Shown here in pieces: positions 1 to 7,496 of a stretch of DNA of 64,000 nucleotides. The first letter of the stretch is position 1, and each line of letters opens with the position of its first letter. A program made the position numbers and the translations under genes. The DNA is from Mesorhizobium sp. (GTDB lineage: Bacteria; Pseudomonadota; Alphaproteobacteria; Rhizobiales; Rhizobiaceae). Location: assembly GCA_004963905.1 (NCBI GenBank), contig SUGL01000021.1:61364-125363 (forward strand). Reading direction: 5' to 3'. The notes under the pieces are model-generated. The model was not told the DNA's origin and made no database searches. It saw only the letters and a list, made by a program, of their open reading frames with translations.

Positions 1-354
1 GTCGATGACGCCGAGCGACTGGTCGGCGGCATAGAGCGTCCAGAATCGGGCCGTCGGGTAGCCGCCTTCAATCGTGTAGGCGCATTCGCGTTTCAACGGC
101 TCGCCGGTCTCGTCGCGCTCGGCGACGAAGGAGAGTCCCTCGGCCCGACCGAGCGCCAGCACACCCTCACGCGCTATGCGCGCCTTCGAATAGGGATCGG
201 CGGCCTGGGTGCCGATGTCGGGAAAGGCTGTCCATCGGCCGATGCGGATCGCGCCGACGCCGTCCTGCGCGTTTAGTGCATACCAGACGCTGCCGCCGCC
301 AAGGCCGATGGCTATGGCAAGCGAAAGCAGCGTGAGGAATACGGTCTTGAGCAT
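1..354 (-). CDS. DUF1214 domain protein, N-terminal part (cut by window edge)
   Basis: Reading leftward from an ATG at 354, an open frame of 118 codons runs off the window start, so only the N-terminal part is visible. It begins with a hydrophobic segment (MLKTVFLTLLSLAIAIGLGG) that looks like a signal anchor. The following text, with DPYSKARIAR and a later CAYTIEG-PTARFWTLYA block, matches the DUF1214 family as I know it. In rhizobia these small envelope-associated proteins are often paired with a DUF1254 protein, which would lie outside the window. Their biochemical role is unknown to me. The family call rests on motif recall only, and the C-terminus cannot be judged. Confidence 0.7.
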   Translation of the reverse strand, partial: MLKTVFLTLLSLAIAIGLGGGSVWYALNAQDGVGAIRIGRWTAFPDIGTQAADPYSKARIAREGVLALGRAEGLSFVAERDETGEPLKRECAYTIEGGYPTARFWTLYAADQSLGVID

Positions 355-705
355 GAAGGGCCGGAACAGAGGAGGTTGCTCGGGATATCGCGGCGCGGGG
401 CTCCGTGGCAAGCCGGCTTGCTCCAAGCCGGGCGATATTCAGGTGATGCCGGCCTTGGAAGTGGCGGCGACGTGCGCTCATGTATGGCATACTGCGATCA
501 AGTCGTTTCCACCAAACAACCAGCGTGGCATCCTCTTGCCGACGACCGTCTTGTCATGGACGAGACCCGCACTGCGACCCTCTGATCTTCGGTGCCTCAT
601 GCGGCGCACCTGGCCGCCCAAATCGCTGACTTGTCGGGCCGTTGGTCCGCTCCGATCCGGTGCCCGTGCTTGAAACCGCCGCCTTTTCGTTCCACATCGA
701 TCGGG
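355..705. other. Divergent intergenic region with one short hairpin
   Basis: About 350 bases separate the divergent DUF1214 and DUF930 genes. I find no convincing coding frame here. An inverted repeat, CCGGCTTG-ctc-CAAGCCGG, lies at 413-431, upstream of the DUF1214 start. The region presumably holds both promoters, but no clear -35/-10 pair stands out. Confidence 0.4.
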
Positions 706-1827
706 ATGAAGGGCGAGACGGAAGAACGGCGTTGGAATTTGGCGTGCGCCTTGCCCGCATCGCTGATCCTGCATGCGCTCATAGCGGTATTTCTGGTCTA
801 CAGCCTGCCGAGGCCTGCTCAACAGCCGGATCGGGAACAGCCGGTCAATGTCGCGCTTGTGCCTCCGCCAGAGCAGCCGAAACCGAAGCCTCCGCCCGCG
901 CCGCAGCCAAAGGAGCCCAAGGCCGAAAAGCCGCCGGAGCCGAAGGCTGAAAAACCGCCCGAGCAGAAAGTTGAAAAGCCGCCTTTGCCGGAAAAGCAGC
1001 CGCCGAAGCCGCCGGCAATCGCCGTGCTGAAGCCCGTTTTTCAGTACGGCGACAAGGATGCTGGCCCGAGGAAGTCCCTGGATGGAGGCGGCGATCGAGA
1101 CAACACGCCTTCGCCGGCCAAGGATAGCGATTCGAAGCCGCCAGCCTTGCCGAAGCCCGTTGAGAACCAATCTGCCGCGCCGGCAGGCCCCGATCGGCAG
1201 GCAGATCCAAGCAAGGTTGACGACAAGCCGGCGACCGCCGAGACGGACACCAAGCTCGCGCAGAGCGAGGAAAAGCAGGCAGCCCAGAACGCGGACAAAC
1301 AACAGGCAGACGGGCAAGAGGCAGCAGCGCAAACCGCCGAAAAGCCAAAGCCCAAACCCGCAAATGCGCTGAAGTTCAAGCCTGCCAAGGGCTCGAAGTC
1401 CCGAAGCAGGAGCGCCGGGACGCCAGGTTCCACAAAAGCCGCCATTGCTGGATCGCCTACCTATTCGGGCCTTCCTGGTGTCCGAAAGCTCTACTCGCAG
1501 GGCGCCACCGGCGATGCGCTGGCCACAAGTTCCATGACCGGCGTGCCTCGCGATCAGCGGGTCGCCAACCTTTGCGGCAGCGTCTTGAACCAGGAATTGC
1601 AGGACGCCTCTTATTCTCCCAAATGGCTGCCGTCTATTCCGCTGAAGGTGGGCAATGTTCTTAGCCCGGCGGAAACCGCTTTCAGCACCACAACCACATG
1701 GTACCGCCTGAGCTTCCGGTGCGAAGTCGACATCGATGCGACGAGGGTCCTGTCGTTCAATTTCCGCGTCGGCGCTGAGATCCCACCCGGCGATTGGGCC
1801 CGTCTCAGATTGCCAAGTCTCCGCTAA
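706..1827 (+). CDS. TonB-like DUF930 domain protein
   Basis: This is a 373-residue protein if started at the ATG at 706, where a cytoplasmic charged start (MKGETEERRW) precedes one membrane segment (LPASLILHALIAVFLVYSL). An upstream in-frame ATG at 592 would add 38 residues with no domain and seems less likely. After the membrane helix comes a long Pro/Lys/Glu/Ala-rich stretch of roughly residues 40-230 with repeated EPKAEKPPE-type units, as in TonB or TolA spacers. The C-terminal block of about 100 residues (LCGSVLNQELQDASYSP through WARLRLPSLR) matches DUF930. A periplasm-spanning role is inferred from the layout. The function of DUF930 is not known, and there is no ExbB/ExbD gene nearby. 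Confidence 0.8.
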   Translation: MKGETEERRWNLACALPASLILHALIAVFLVYSLPRPAQQPDREQPVNVALVPPPEQPKPKPPPAPQPKEPKAEKPPEPKAEKPPEQKVEKPPLPEKQPPKPPAIAVLKPVFQYGDKDAGPRKSLDGGGDRDNTPSPAKDSDSKPPALPKPVENQSAAPAGPDRQADPSKVDDKPATAETDTKLAQSEEKQAAQNADKQQADGQEAAAQTAEKPKPKPANALKFKPAKGSKSRSRSAGTPGSTKAAIAGSPTYSGLPGVRKLYSQGATGDALATSSMTGVPRDQRVANLCGSVLNQELQDASYSPKWLPSIPLKVGNVLSPAETAFSTTTTWYRLSFRCEVDIDATRVLSFNFRVGAEIPPGDWARLRLPSLR

Positions 1828-1828
1828 A

Positions 1829-1928
1829 GCATGTCTCCCGAAAGTGGGAACCGGTTTCGGGACAAAGACATGCGCAGGATAAAAAGCATGTATCCCGAAA
1901 ATGGGAACCGGTTTCGGTACAAAGGCCT
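1829..1928. repeat. Family A palindromic repeats, two tandem copies
   Basis: Two related copies follow the DUF930 stop. The first, 1829-1873, has perfect 8-bp ends GCATGTCT/AGACATGC around a core with CCCGAAAGTGGGAACCGG. The second, about 1886-1928, repeats the core (CCCGAAAATGGGAACCGG) with decayed ends. The same core is seen at 22956-23021, and short forms occur at 21970-22016 and 56777-56806. Elements of this kind are widespread in rhizobial genomes. They may act as transcript 3' ends for the two convergent genes here. Confidence 0.8.
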
Positions 1929-1943
1929 GAGTAAGATCAAAAC

Positions 1944-4100
1944 CTAAAGCGCCGACAGGGTCTCCGGCAGGGTGGGTGCGTCGAGTATGGGTGCCGACTG
2001 GAACACCCTGGTCATGTCCCTCAGCGTCTGCGTGGTGCGGCTGGATAGCACCGGCGGGCGCTCGGCCTCGGCCTGCGCCTCGGCATCCGCGGCCTCCTTC
2101 TTCGCCGCTTCCTCGGCCTTGGCCGCGACCTCCGGGTCGACGAAAGGATGATCGAGGCCGGGGATCGGCTTCAGGTCGATATTCTGGTGCGCATAAACCA
2201 TCAGCCGCTGCCATACCATCGCCGGCAGGGAACCGCCGGTCATCTTGTTGGTCGGCGTGAAATCGTCATTGCCGAGCCAGACGGCGGCCGTGTAGTTGCC
2301 GGTGAAGCCGACGAACCAGGCGTCGCGGTAGGATTGCGTCGTGCCGGTCTTGCCGGCGACGACGATGTTGGGAAGCTGGGCGCGTCGTGCCGTGCCGATC
2401 ACCGGTACCGCAGCCAGCATGGTGTTCATGTACTTCAGCGCCTGTTCCGACAGCACCCGGTGCGGGGGCGACGCGTCCTTGGTCCAGTCATAGACCACGT
2501 CGCCGGTGCGGGTGACGAGCTGGGTGATGCCGTGCCTGGAGCCGACGAAGCCGTTCTGCGCAAAGACGCTGTAGCCCGTCGCCTGGTCCATCACCGTCAT
2601 GAGGGACGTGCCGAGCACCATGGTCTTGTGCGATTCCAGCGGCGATTCGACACCCATCGATTCGGCCATCGCCTTGATCGGGGCGATGCCGAGATGATCC
2701 TTGGCGAGCCGCACCGGCACCGTGTTGATCGACTTGGCGATCGCCGTGAGCAGCGTGACATTGCCGGCCGATCCGCCGCTATAGTTATGCGGCGACCAGT
2801 TGCCCCAGGAGATCGGACCGCCTGAAACCACGGAATCCGGCGTGAAGCCATGCTCCATCGCGGTGGCGTAGACATAGGGCTTGAAGGACGAGCCGGTCTG
2901 GCGCAGCGCCTTGGTCGCACGGTTGAACTGGCTGGCGCCATAGTCGCGGCCGCCGACGATGGCGCGCACCGCGCCATTGGTCTCGATCACCACCACCGCG
3001 CCCTCGGTGACGTTGTATTCCTTGCCGAACTGACGGAGGTGGAACTCGACCGATTCTTCCGCCGCCTTCTGGATATTGGCGTCGAAGGTCGTATGCGCCA
3101 CCAGCGAATGCTGGCCGGGCTTGGCGATTTTCTTCACCTCGTCGAAGGCCCAGTCGAGGAAATAGTCGGGGCTCTTCTGCTCGCCGCGGTCGACGACGTC
3201 GGCCGGGTGGAGCCGCGCCTGCAGCACTTGGCCCTCGGTCATGAAGCCGGCGTCGACCAGATTGGAAAGCACCACGTTGGCGCGCGCGCGTGCCGCCGGC
3301 AGGTTGATATGCGGGGCGTATTTGGTCGGCGCCTTGAACAGGCCGGCCAGCATCGCCGCCTCAGCGAGGTTCAAGTCCTTGACGCTTTTGCCGAAATAGA
3401 AATCCGCCGCCGCCTCGATGCCGAACGTGCCGCCGCCCATATAGGCGCGGTCGAGATAGAGCTGCAGGATCTCCTTCTTGGAGAGGTTCGCCTCCAGCCA
3501 CAGCGAGAGAAACGCTTCCTTGATCTTGCGCTCCAAGGTGCGCTCGTTGGAGAGGAACAGGTTCTTGGCGAGCTGCTGCGTGATGCTGGAGCCGCCCTGG
3601 ACCACCGAATTGGCGCGCACATTCTCGAAGATGGCGCGCGACAGGCCGAGGACGTCGATTCCGTAATGGTCGAAGAACCGCCGGTCCTCGGTCGCCAGCA
3701 CCGCCTTGATGACGATGTCCGGCATCTCGTCGACCGGCACGGAATCGCGCTGGATGATACCGCGCTGGCCGATCTCGTTGCCGTAGCGGTCGAGGAAGGT
3801 GACGGCGAAGTCACCCTGGTTGCGCCAGTCGCCGGCGGTGATCTCGAAGGCGGGCATGGCCAGCGCCAACAGCACCACGAAGCCGCCGGCGCCCATGGTG
3901 AAGCCCTCGCTCAGCACCTCGATGATGGCGCGCCGCCAGCCATGCAGGCGAAAGCGGCGGGAAAAGATGGTGGCCGCTTCCCAGAATTCGCGCGCCTTGA
4001 AGCCAATTTCATAGAGCGAGGAATCGAGCCACGCGTCGATCGCAAGAGCCGCTGAGGCGATCCGGCCTCTTCTCTTGCGTGGTTTCGAAGGACTTGCCAT
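1944..4100 (-). CDS. Class A penicillin-binding protein (PBP1A-type transglycosylase/transpeptidase)
   Basis: A bifunctional peptidoglycan synthase that polymerises glycan strands and cross-links stem peptides at the inner membrane. A 718-residue product starts at the ATG at 4100 (MASPSKPRKRRG), which gives a basic cytoplasmic tail before the membrane segment GAGGFVVLLALAMPAF. The GT51 motifs are present: EDRRFFDHYGID near residue 136 and GGSSITQQLAKNLFL soon after. The penicillin-binding part shows SSFK near residue 402 (the active serine), SIN in AKSINTVPVR, and KTGTTQ near residue 580. The C-terminal tail is Ala/Glu-rich. An extension to 4190 is open but adds no domain. It is a single gene convergent with the DUF930 gene. 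Confidence 0.93.
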   Translation of the reverse strand: MASPSKPRKRRGRIASAALAIDAWLDSSLYEIGFKAREFWEAATIFSRRFRLHGWRRAIIEVLSEGFTMGAGGFVVLLALAMPAFEITAGDWRNQGDFAVTFLDRYGNEIGQRGIIQRDSVPVDEMPDIVIKAVLATEDRRFFDHYGIDVLGLSRAIFENVRANSVVQGGSSITQQLAKNLFLSNERTLERKIKEAFLSLWLEANLSKKEILQLYLDRAYMGGGTFGIEAAADFYFGKSVKDLNLAEAAMLAGLFKAPTKYAPHINLPAARARANVVLSNLVDAGFMTEGQVLQARLHPADVVDRGEQKSPDYFLDWAFDEVKKIAKPGQHSLVAHTTFDANIQKAAEESVEFHLRQFGKEYNVTEGAVVVIETNGAVRAIVGGRDYGASQFNRATKALRQTGSSFKPYVYATAMEHGFTPDSVVSGGPISWGNWSPHNYSGGSAGNVTLLTAIAKSINTVPVRLAKDHLGIAPIKAMAESMGVESPLESHKTMVLGTSLMTVMDQATGYSVFAQNGFVGSRHGITQLVTRTGDVVYDWTKDASPPHRVLSEQALKYMNTMLAAVPVIGTARRAQLPNIVVAGKTGTTQSYRDAWFVGFTGNYTAAVWLGNDDFTPTNKMTGGSLPAMVWQRLMVYAHQNIDLKPIPGLDHPFVDPEVAAKAEEAAKKEAADAEAQAEAERPPVLSSRTTQTLRDMTRVFQSAPILDAPTLPETLSAL

Positions 4101-4255
4101 TCCAGACTTCCGCCCCAACGCGCTTTCGACCGAAACCGCGTGAGCCGTTTCGGGCGCCACCCCTGCACGACTAATCGACCATTTTATCACCGCTCACAAG
4201 AGCAGCGAAGCCACACCCAGGCTTTGTTGAACGCTAAGGTTGATACTTGCCTGGA

Positions 4256-4300
4256 GCAATTCCAGGAAAAGTGTGTAGCGGTTTTCCGTCAGGAATTGCG
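4256..4300. repeat. Family B palindromic repeat
   Basis: A 45-bp imperfect palindrome with ends GCAATTCC/GGAATTGC and inner arms GGAAAA/TTTTCC. Two near-identical copies lie at 45604-45716. It sits downstream of the TetR gene, between it and the penicillin-binding protein gene. Confidence 0.8.
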
Positions 4301-4323
4301 TAAAGCAAATACTTGGAGCGATA

Positions 4324-4962
4324 TCACCGTGCTGCGATGAAGCGCATGAAATGCGCCACGTCCGCGTCGGTCGGTTCCTGGCCGGTGAAGGAGCGCAGAT
4401 AGGCGGCGAGATGGCTGACGCGGGCCTCGACCGGCTCCTTGAGGTCGAGCACGTAGTAGCCGATCTGCATGTAGTAGAGGACGCGGGCGCGGATGAAGGC
4501 GTCCTCGTCGTCGTAGCCGTGCCGCCGGTACATGTCGCGGATGGCGCTGAGGCGCTCGTCATCCGCCTGGTCGATCATGCGCCGCACGTCGTCCGAGCGT
4601 CTTGCCCATTCGCGCACGGCGAAGTCGAGCCTCGGGTCGAACAGGCGCTCGTCGGCCCAGCATTCGAACACGTTCATCACGCCCATGATGATGGTTTCGG
4701 CAGGGCGCCGGGCGCGCTCGACGATCGCCGTGGTGTTGGTGTCGTGCCAGTGCTTGAGCAACTGGTCGAGCAGGTCCTGCCTGCTTTCGAAATACCAGTA
4801 GAAGCTCGAGCGCGACACGCCGAGCTTCTGGCCGAGCGTGAGCACGCGCACGCTCTCGATGCCGTCCGAGATCAGCGTCTGCAACGCGAGATTGATCCAG
4901 TCCCAGCGCGTGACCTTGATGTTTCCGGGCGTCGGTTCGGCCTGGGGAGCGGCGATGATCAT
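4324..4962 (-). CDS. TetR/AcrR family transcriptional regulator
   Basis: A 212-residue regulator from the ATG at 4962 (an in-frame ATG at 4998 is an alternative). The N-terminal DNA-binding domain, roughly residues 20-65, shows the TetR pattern with TLGQKLGVSRSSFYWYF as the helix-turn-helix and recognition helix, followed by ESRQDLLDQLL. The rest is the all-helical ligand-binding and dimer domain. It is divergently transcribed from the dehydrogenase/methyltransferase operon, and a nested palindrome fills the space between (5002-5033), so it most likely represses that operon and possibly itself. The inducer is unknown; a methylated amine or betaine is a guess from the neighbours. Confidence 0.9.
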   Translation of the reverse strand: MIIAAPQAEPTPGNIKVTRWDWINLALQTLISDGIESVRVLTLGQKLGVSRSSFYWYFESRQDLLDQLLKHWHDTNTTAIVERARRPAETIIMGVMNVFECWADERLFDPRLDFAVREWARRSDDVRRMIDQADDERLSAIRDMYRRHGYDDEDAFIRARVLYYMQIGYYVLDLKEPVEARVSHLAAYLRSFTGQEPTDADVAHFMRFIAAR

Positions 4963-5001
4963 GGCCGCACAATAGGCATGGCGCGAAGCCGCGCGCAAGC
5001 T

Positions 5002-5045
5002 CTGGACAGAAGTGTCTAGACATGTATGTCCAGTCTGTATATCTT
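5002..5045 (+). promoter_or_regulatory. Nested palindromic operator and promoter of the dehydrogenase operon
   Basis: Between the divergent genes lies a symmetric site with half-sites TGGACA-gaag-TGTCTA/TAGACA-tgta-TGTCCA. The inner perfect palindrome TGTCTAGACA (5013-5022) and the outer arms CTGGACA/TGTCCAG (5002-5008, 5027-5033) share the same centre. A plausible promoter for the plus-strand operon is TAGACA (5017-5022), a 17-nt spacer, then TATCTT (5040-5045), so the -35 box lies inside the operator. This arrangement fits repression by the adjacent TetR protein. Confidence 0.7.
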
Positions 5046-5073
5046 AGAGCCTTCAACGAGAGGGAGAGAGCTC

Positions 5074-7485
5074 GTGAAGTCGCATTATCGCGCAGTCGTC
5101 ATCGGAGGAGGCGTGGTCGGCGCCTCGGTGCTCTACCACCTGACGAGGTTCGGCTGGAACGACGTGGCGCTCATCGAGCGCGCCGAGCTGACGGCCGGTT
5201 CGACCTGGCATGCAGCCGCCGGCTTCCACGCGCTCAATGCCGATCCCAACGTCGCGGCGCTGCAGGATTACACGATCAAGCTCTATCGCGAGATCGAGGC
5301 CGAGTCCGGCCAGAATGCCGGGCTGCACATGACCGGCGGCGTCAACATGGCGAGCGACCCGCAGCGCTGGGAGTGGCTGAAATCGGCCTGGGCGGTCTTC
5401 CAATCGGTCGGTATCGAGACGGCCCGCTTGGTGACGCCCGATGAGATCAAGGAGATCTGCCCGATCGTCGATGTCAGCGATGTGCTGGGCGGCCTCTATG
5501 ATTCGAACGAAGGTCATCTCGATCCCTATGGCACGACGCACGCCTATGCAGGCGCCGCGAAGAAGCGTGGCGCCGACGTGATTCTGCGCAACCGCGTCGT
5601 CGAGCTGAAGCAGCGTGCCGGCGGCGGCTGGGATGTCGTTACCGAAAAGGGCATGATCGTCGCCGAGCATGTCGTCAATGCCGGTGGGCTCTGGGCCAAG
5701 CAGGTCGGGTTGATGGCCGGCGTCGACCTGCCGGTGACGCCGATGGAGCACCATTATTTCGTCACCGAGGACATTCCCGAGATCGCGGCCCTCGACAAGG
5801 AACTCGGCCTCGCCGTCGACCTCGACGGCTTCTCCTATCTGCGGCAGGAGCGGCAGGGCGTGCTGCTCGGCGTCTACGAGCAGAGCCCGAAACACTGGAA
5901 CATGGACGGCGCGCCCTGGGACTACGGCATCGAGCTGATCCCCGAGGACATCGACCGCATCAGCCCGGAGCTTTCGAAGGCCTATCAGCGCTTCCCCTGC
6001 CTGGCCAAGGCCGGCATCCGCAAATGGGTGAACGGCGCCTTCACCTTCACGCCGGACGGCAATCCGCTGGTCGGTCCGGTCAGGGGCTTACGCAACTACT
6101 GGGTTGCCTGCGGGGTCATGGCCGGCTTCAGCCAGGGCGGCGGCGTCGGCAAGTCGCTGGCCGAATGGATGATCCATGGCGAGCCGCAGGCCGACATCTT
6201 CGGCATGGACATCGCCCGCTACGGCGCCTTCGCCGCCAACCGCGAATATCTCAAGCAGACCACGCGCCAGTTCTACGCCCGCCGCTTCGTCATGACCTTT
6301 CCCAACGAGCGGCTGCCGGCGGGCCGGCCGCTGAAGCGTCCCGGCGCCTATGACGGCATGAGCGCCGCCGGCTGCGAGTGGACGGCATCGTGGGGGCTGG
6401 AAATCCCGGTCTATTTCGCGCCGATGGGTTTTCGTGAGGAGACGACGCTGAAGCGCTCGAACGCCTTCGACATCGTCGGCGACGAGGTGCGGCAGGTGCG
6501 CCGCGCCGCCGGCCTCGTCGATACCACGGCCTTCTCGCGCTATGCCGTGTCGGGACCGGGCGCCCAGGCCTGGCTCGACCGGCTGCTCGCCTGCAGGCTG
6601 CCGAAGCCCGGCCGCGCGAAGCTGGCGCCGATGCTCGGCCATGACGGCAGGCTCAAGGGCGATCTCACCGTTCTCAACTGGGGCGGCGGCGAATACTGGA
6701 TCATGGGCTCCTATTACCTGCGCGAGTTCCACATGCGCTGGTTCGAGGCGCATCGGGCCGAGGATGTCTGGGTGACGGATATCTCGGACGCTATGTCCGG
6801 CTTCCTCGTCACCGGACCGAATGCGCGCAAGATCGTCGAACGCACCACGCATCAGGACGTATCCGCCAAAACCTTGCCGTTCATGGCCTGCGGCGCGTTC
6901 GCCATCGGCATGGTGCACGCCCGGGTCGCGCGGCTGTCGATCGCCGGCGAGCTCGGCTTCGAGATCAACTGCCCGGCCACCCTGCATGCGACCCTTCGCG
7001 AGACGTTGCTTGCCGCCGGCGAGGATCTCGGTCTCGCCGAGATCGGCTATTACGCGCTCAACGCGCTTCGCCTGGAAAAGAGCTTCGGCATCTGGTCGCG
7101 CGAGTTCACGCAAGGCTACACGCCTGGACAGACAGGCCTCGACCGCTTCATCGCCTTCGACAAGGGCGACTTCATCGGCCGTGAAGCGGCGTTGAAAGAG
7201 CGCAAGGCCGGAGTTTCGCAACGGATCGTGACACTTGAGGTCGACGCCGTCGATGCCGACGCCAGCGGCTTCGAGCCGGTCTGGCGCAAGGGCAGGCGCG
7301 TCGGCTTCGTCACTTCCGGCGGCTATGGCTACGCGATCGGCAAGAGCGTCGCCCTGGCGTTGGTGGATGACGAATTCGCCGGGGAGGGGACCGAGCTTTC
7401 TGTACACATTGTCGGCGTCGAACGGCCGGCGCGCGTCATCGCGGCCTCGCCCTATGACCCCAAGGGCGAGGCAATGCGGCAATAG
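5074..7485 (+). CDS. FAD-dependent dimethylglycine/sarcosine dehydrogenase-like protein with GcvT domains
   Basis: A two-part oxidative demethylase of about 803 residues. I start it at the GTG at 5074, which follows AGGGAGAGAG; the upstream ATG at 5026 lies inside the operator. The N-terminal half is a DAO-type flavoprotein with the dinucleotide motif VVIGGGVVGASV and the sequence STWHAAAGFH, whose His aligns with the covalent FAD attachment site of dimethylglycine and sarcosine dehydrogenases. The C-terminal half, from about residue 430, is aminomethyltransferase (GcvT) and GcvT C-terminal domain, which in the family passes the one-carbon unit to tetrahydrofolate. It precedes the MttB-like gene by 11 bases. 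The substrate is not known; N-methylated glycine derivatives are likely. Confidence 0.9.
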   Translation: MKSHYRAVVIGGGVVGASVLYHLTRFGWNDVALIERAELTAGSTWHAAAGFHALNADPNVAALQDYTIKLYREIEAESGQNAGLHMTGGVNMASDPQRWEWLKSAWAVFQSVGIETARLVTPDEIKEICPIVDVSDVLGGLYDSNEGHLDPYGTTHAYAGAAKKRGADVILRNRVVELKQRAGGGWDVVTEKGMIVAEHVVNAGGLWAKQVGLMAGVDLPVTPMEHHYFVTEDIPEIAALDKELGLAVDLDGFSYLRQERQGVLLGVYEQSPKHWNMDGAPWDYGIELIPEDIDRISPELSKAYQRFPCLAKAGIRKWVNGAFTFTPDGNPLVGPVRGLRNYWVACGVMAGFSQGGGVGKSLAEWMIHGEPQADIFGMDIARYGAFAANREYLKQTTRQFYARRFVMTFPNERLPAGRPLKRPGAYDGMSAAGCEWTASWGLEIPVYFAPMGFREETTLKRSNAFDIVGDEVRQVRRAAGLVDTTAFSRYAVSGPGAQAWLDRLLACRLPKPGRAKLAPMLGHDGRLKGDLTVLNWGGGEYWIMGSYYLREFHMRWFEAHRAEDVWVTDISDAMSGFLVTGPNARKIVERTTHQDVSAKTLPFMACGAFAIGMVHARVARLSIAGELGFEINCPATLHATLRETLLAAGEDLGLAEIGYYALNALRLEKSFGIWSREFTQGYTPGQTGLDRFIAFDKGDFIGREAALKERKAGVSQRIVTLEVDAVDADASGFEPVWRKGRRVGFVTSGGYGYAIGKSVALALVDDEFAGEGTELSVHIVGVERPARVIAASPYDPKGEAMRQ

Positions 7486-7496
7486 GAGGATTGGGC

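Noticed and set aside
478-2214. 578-codon minus-strand frame opposite the DUF930 gene
   Set aside because: It mirrors a Pro/Lys-rich coding region; the translated text is Arg/Leu-rich low complexity with no domain. It is a shadow frame of GC-rich DNA.
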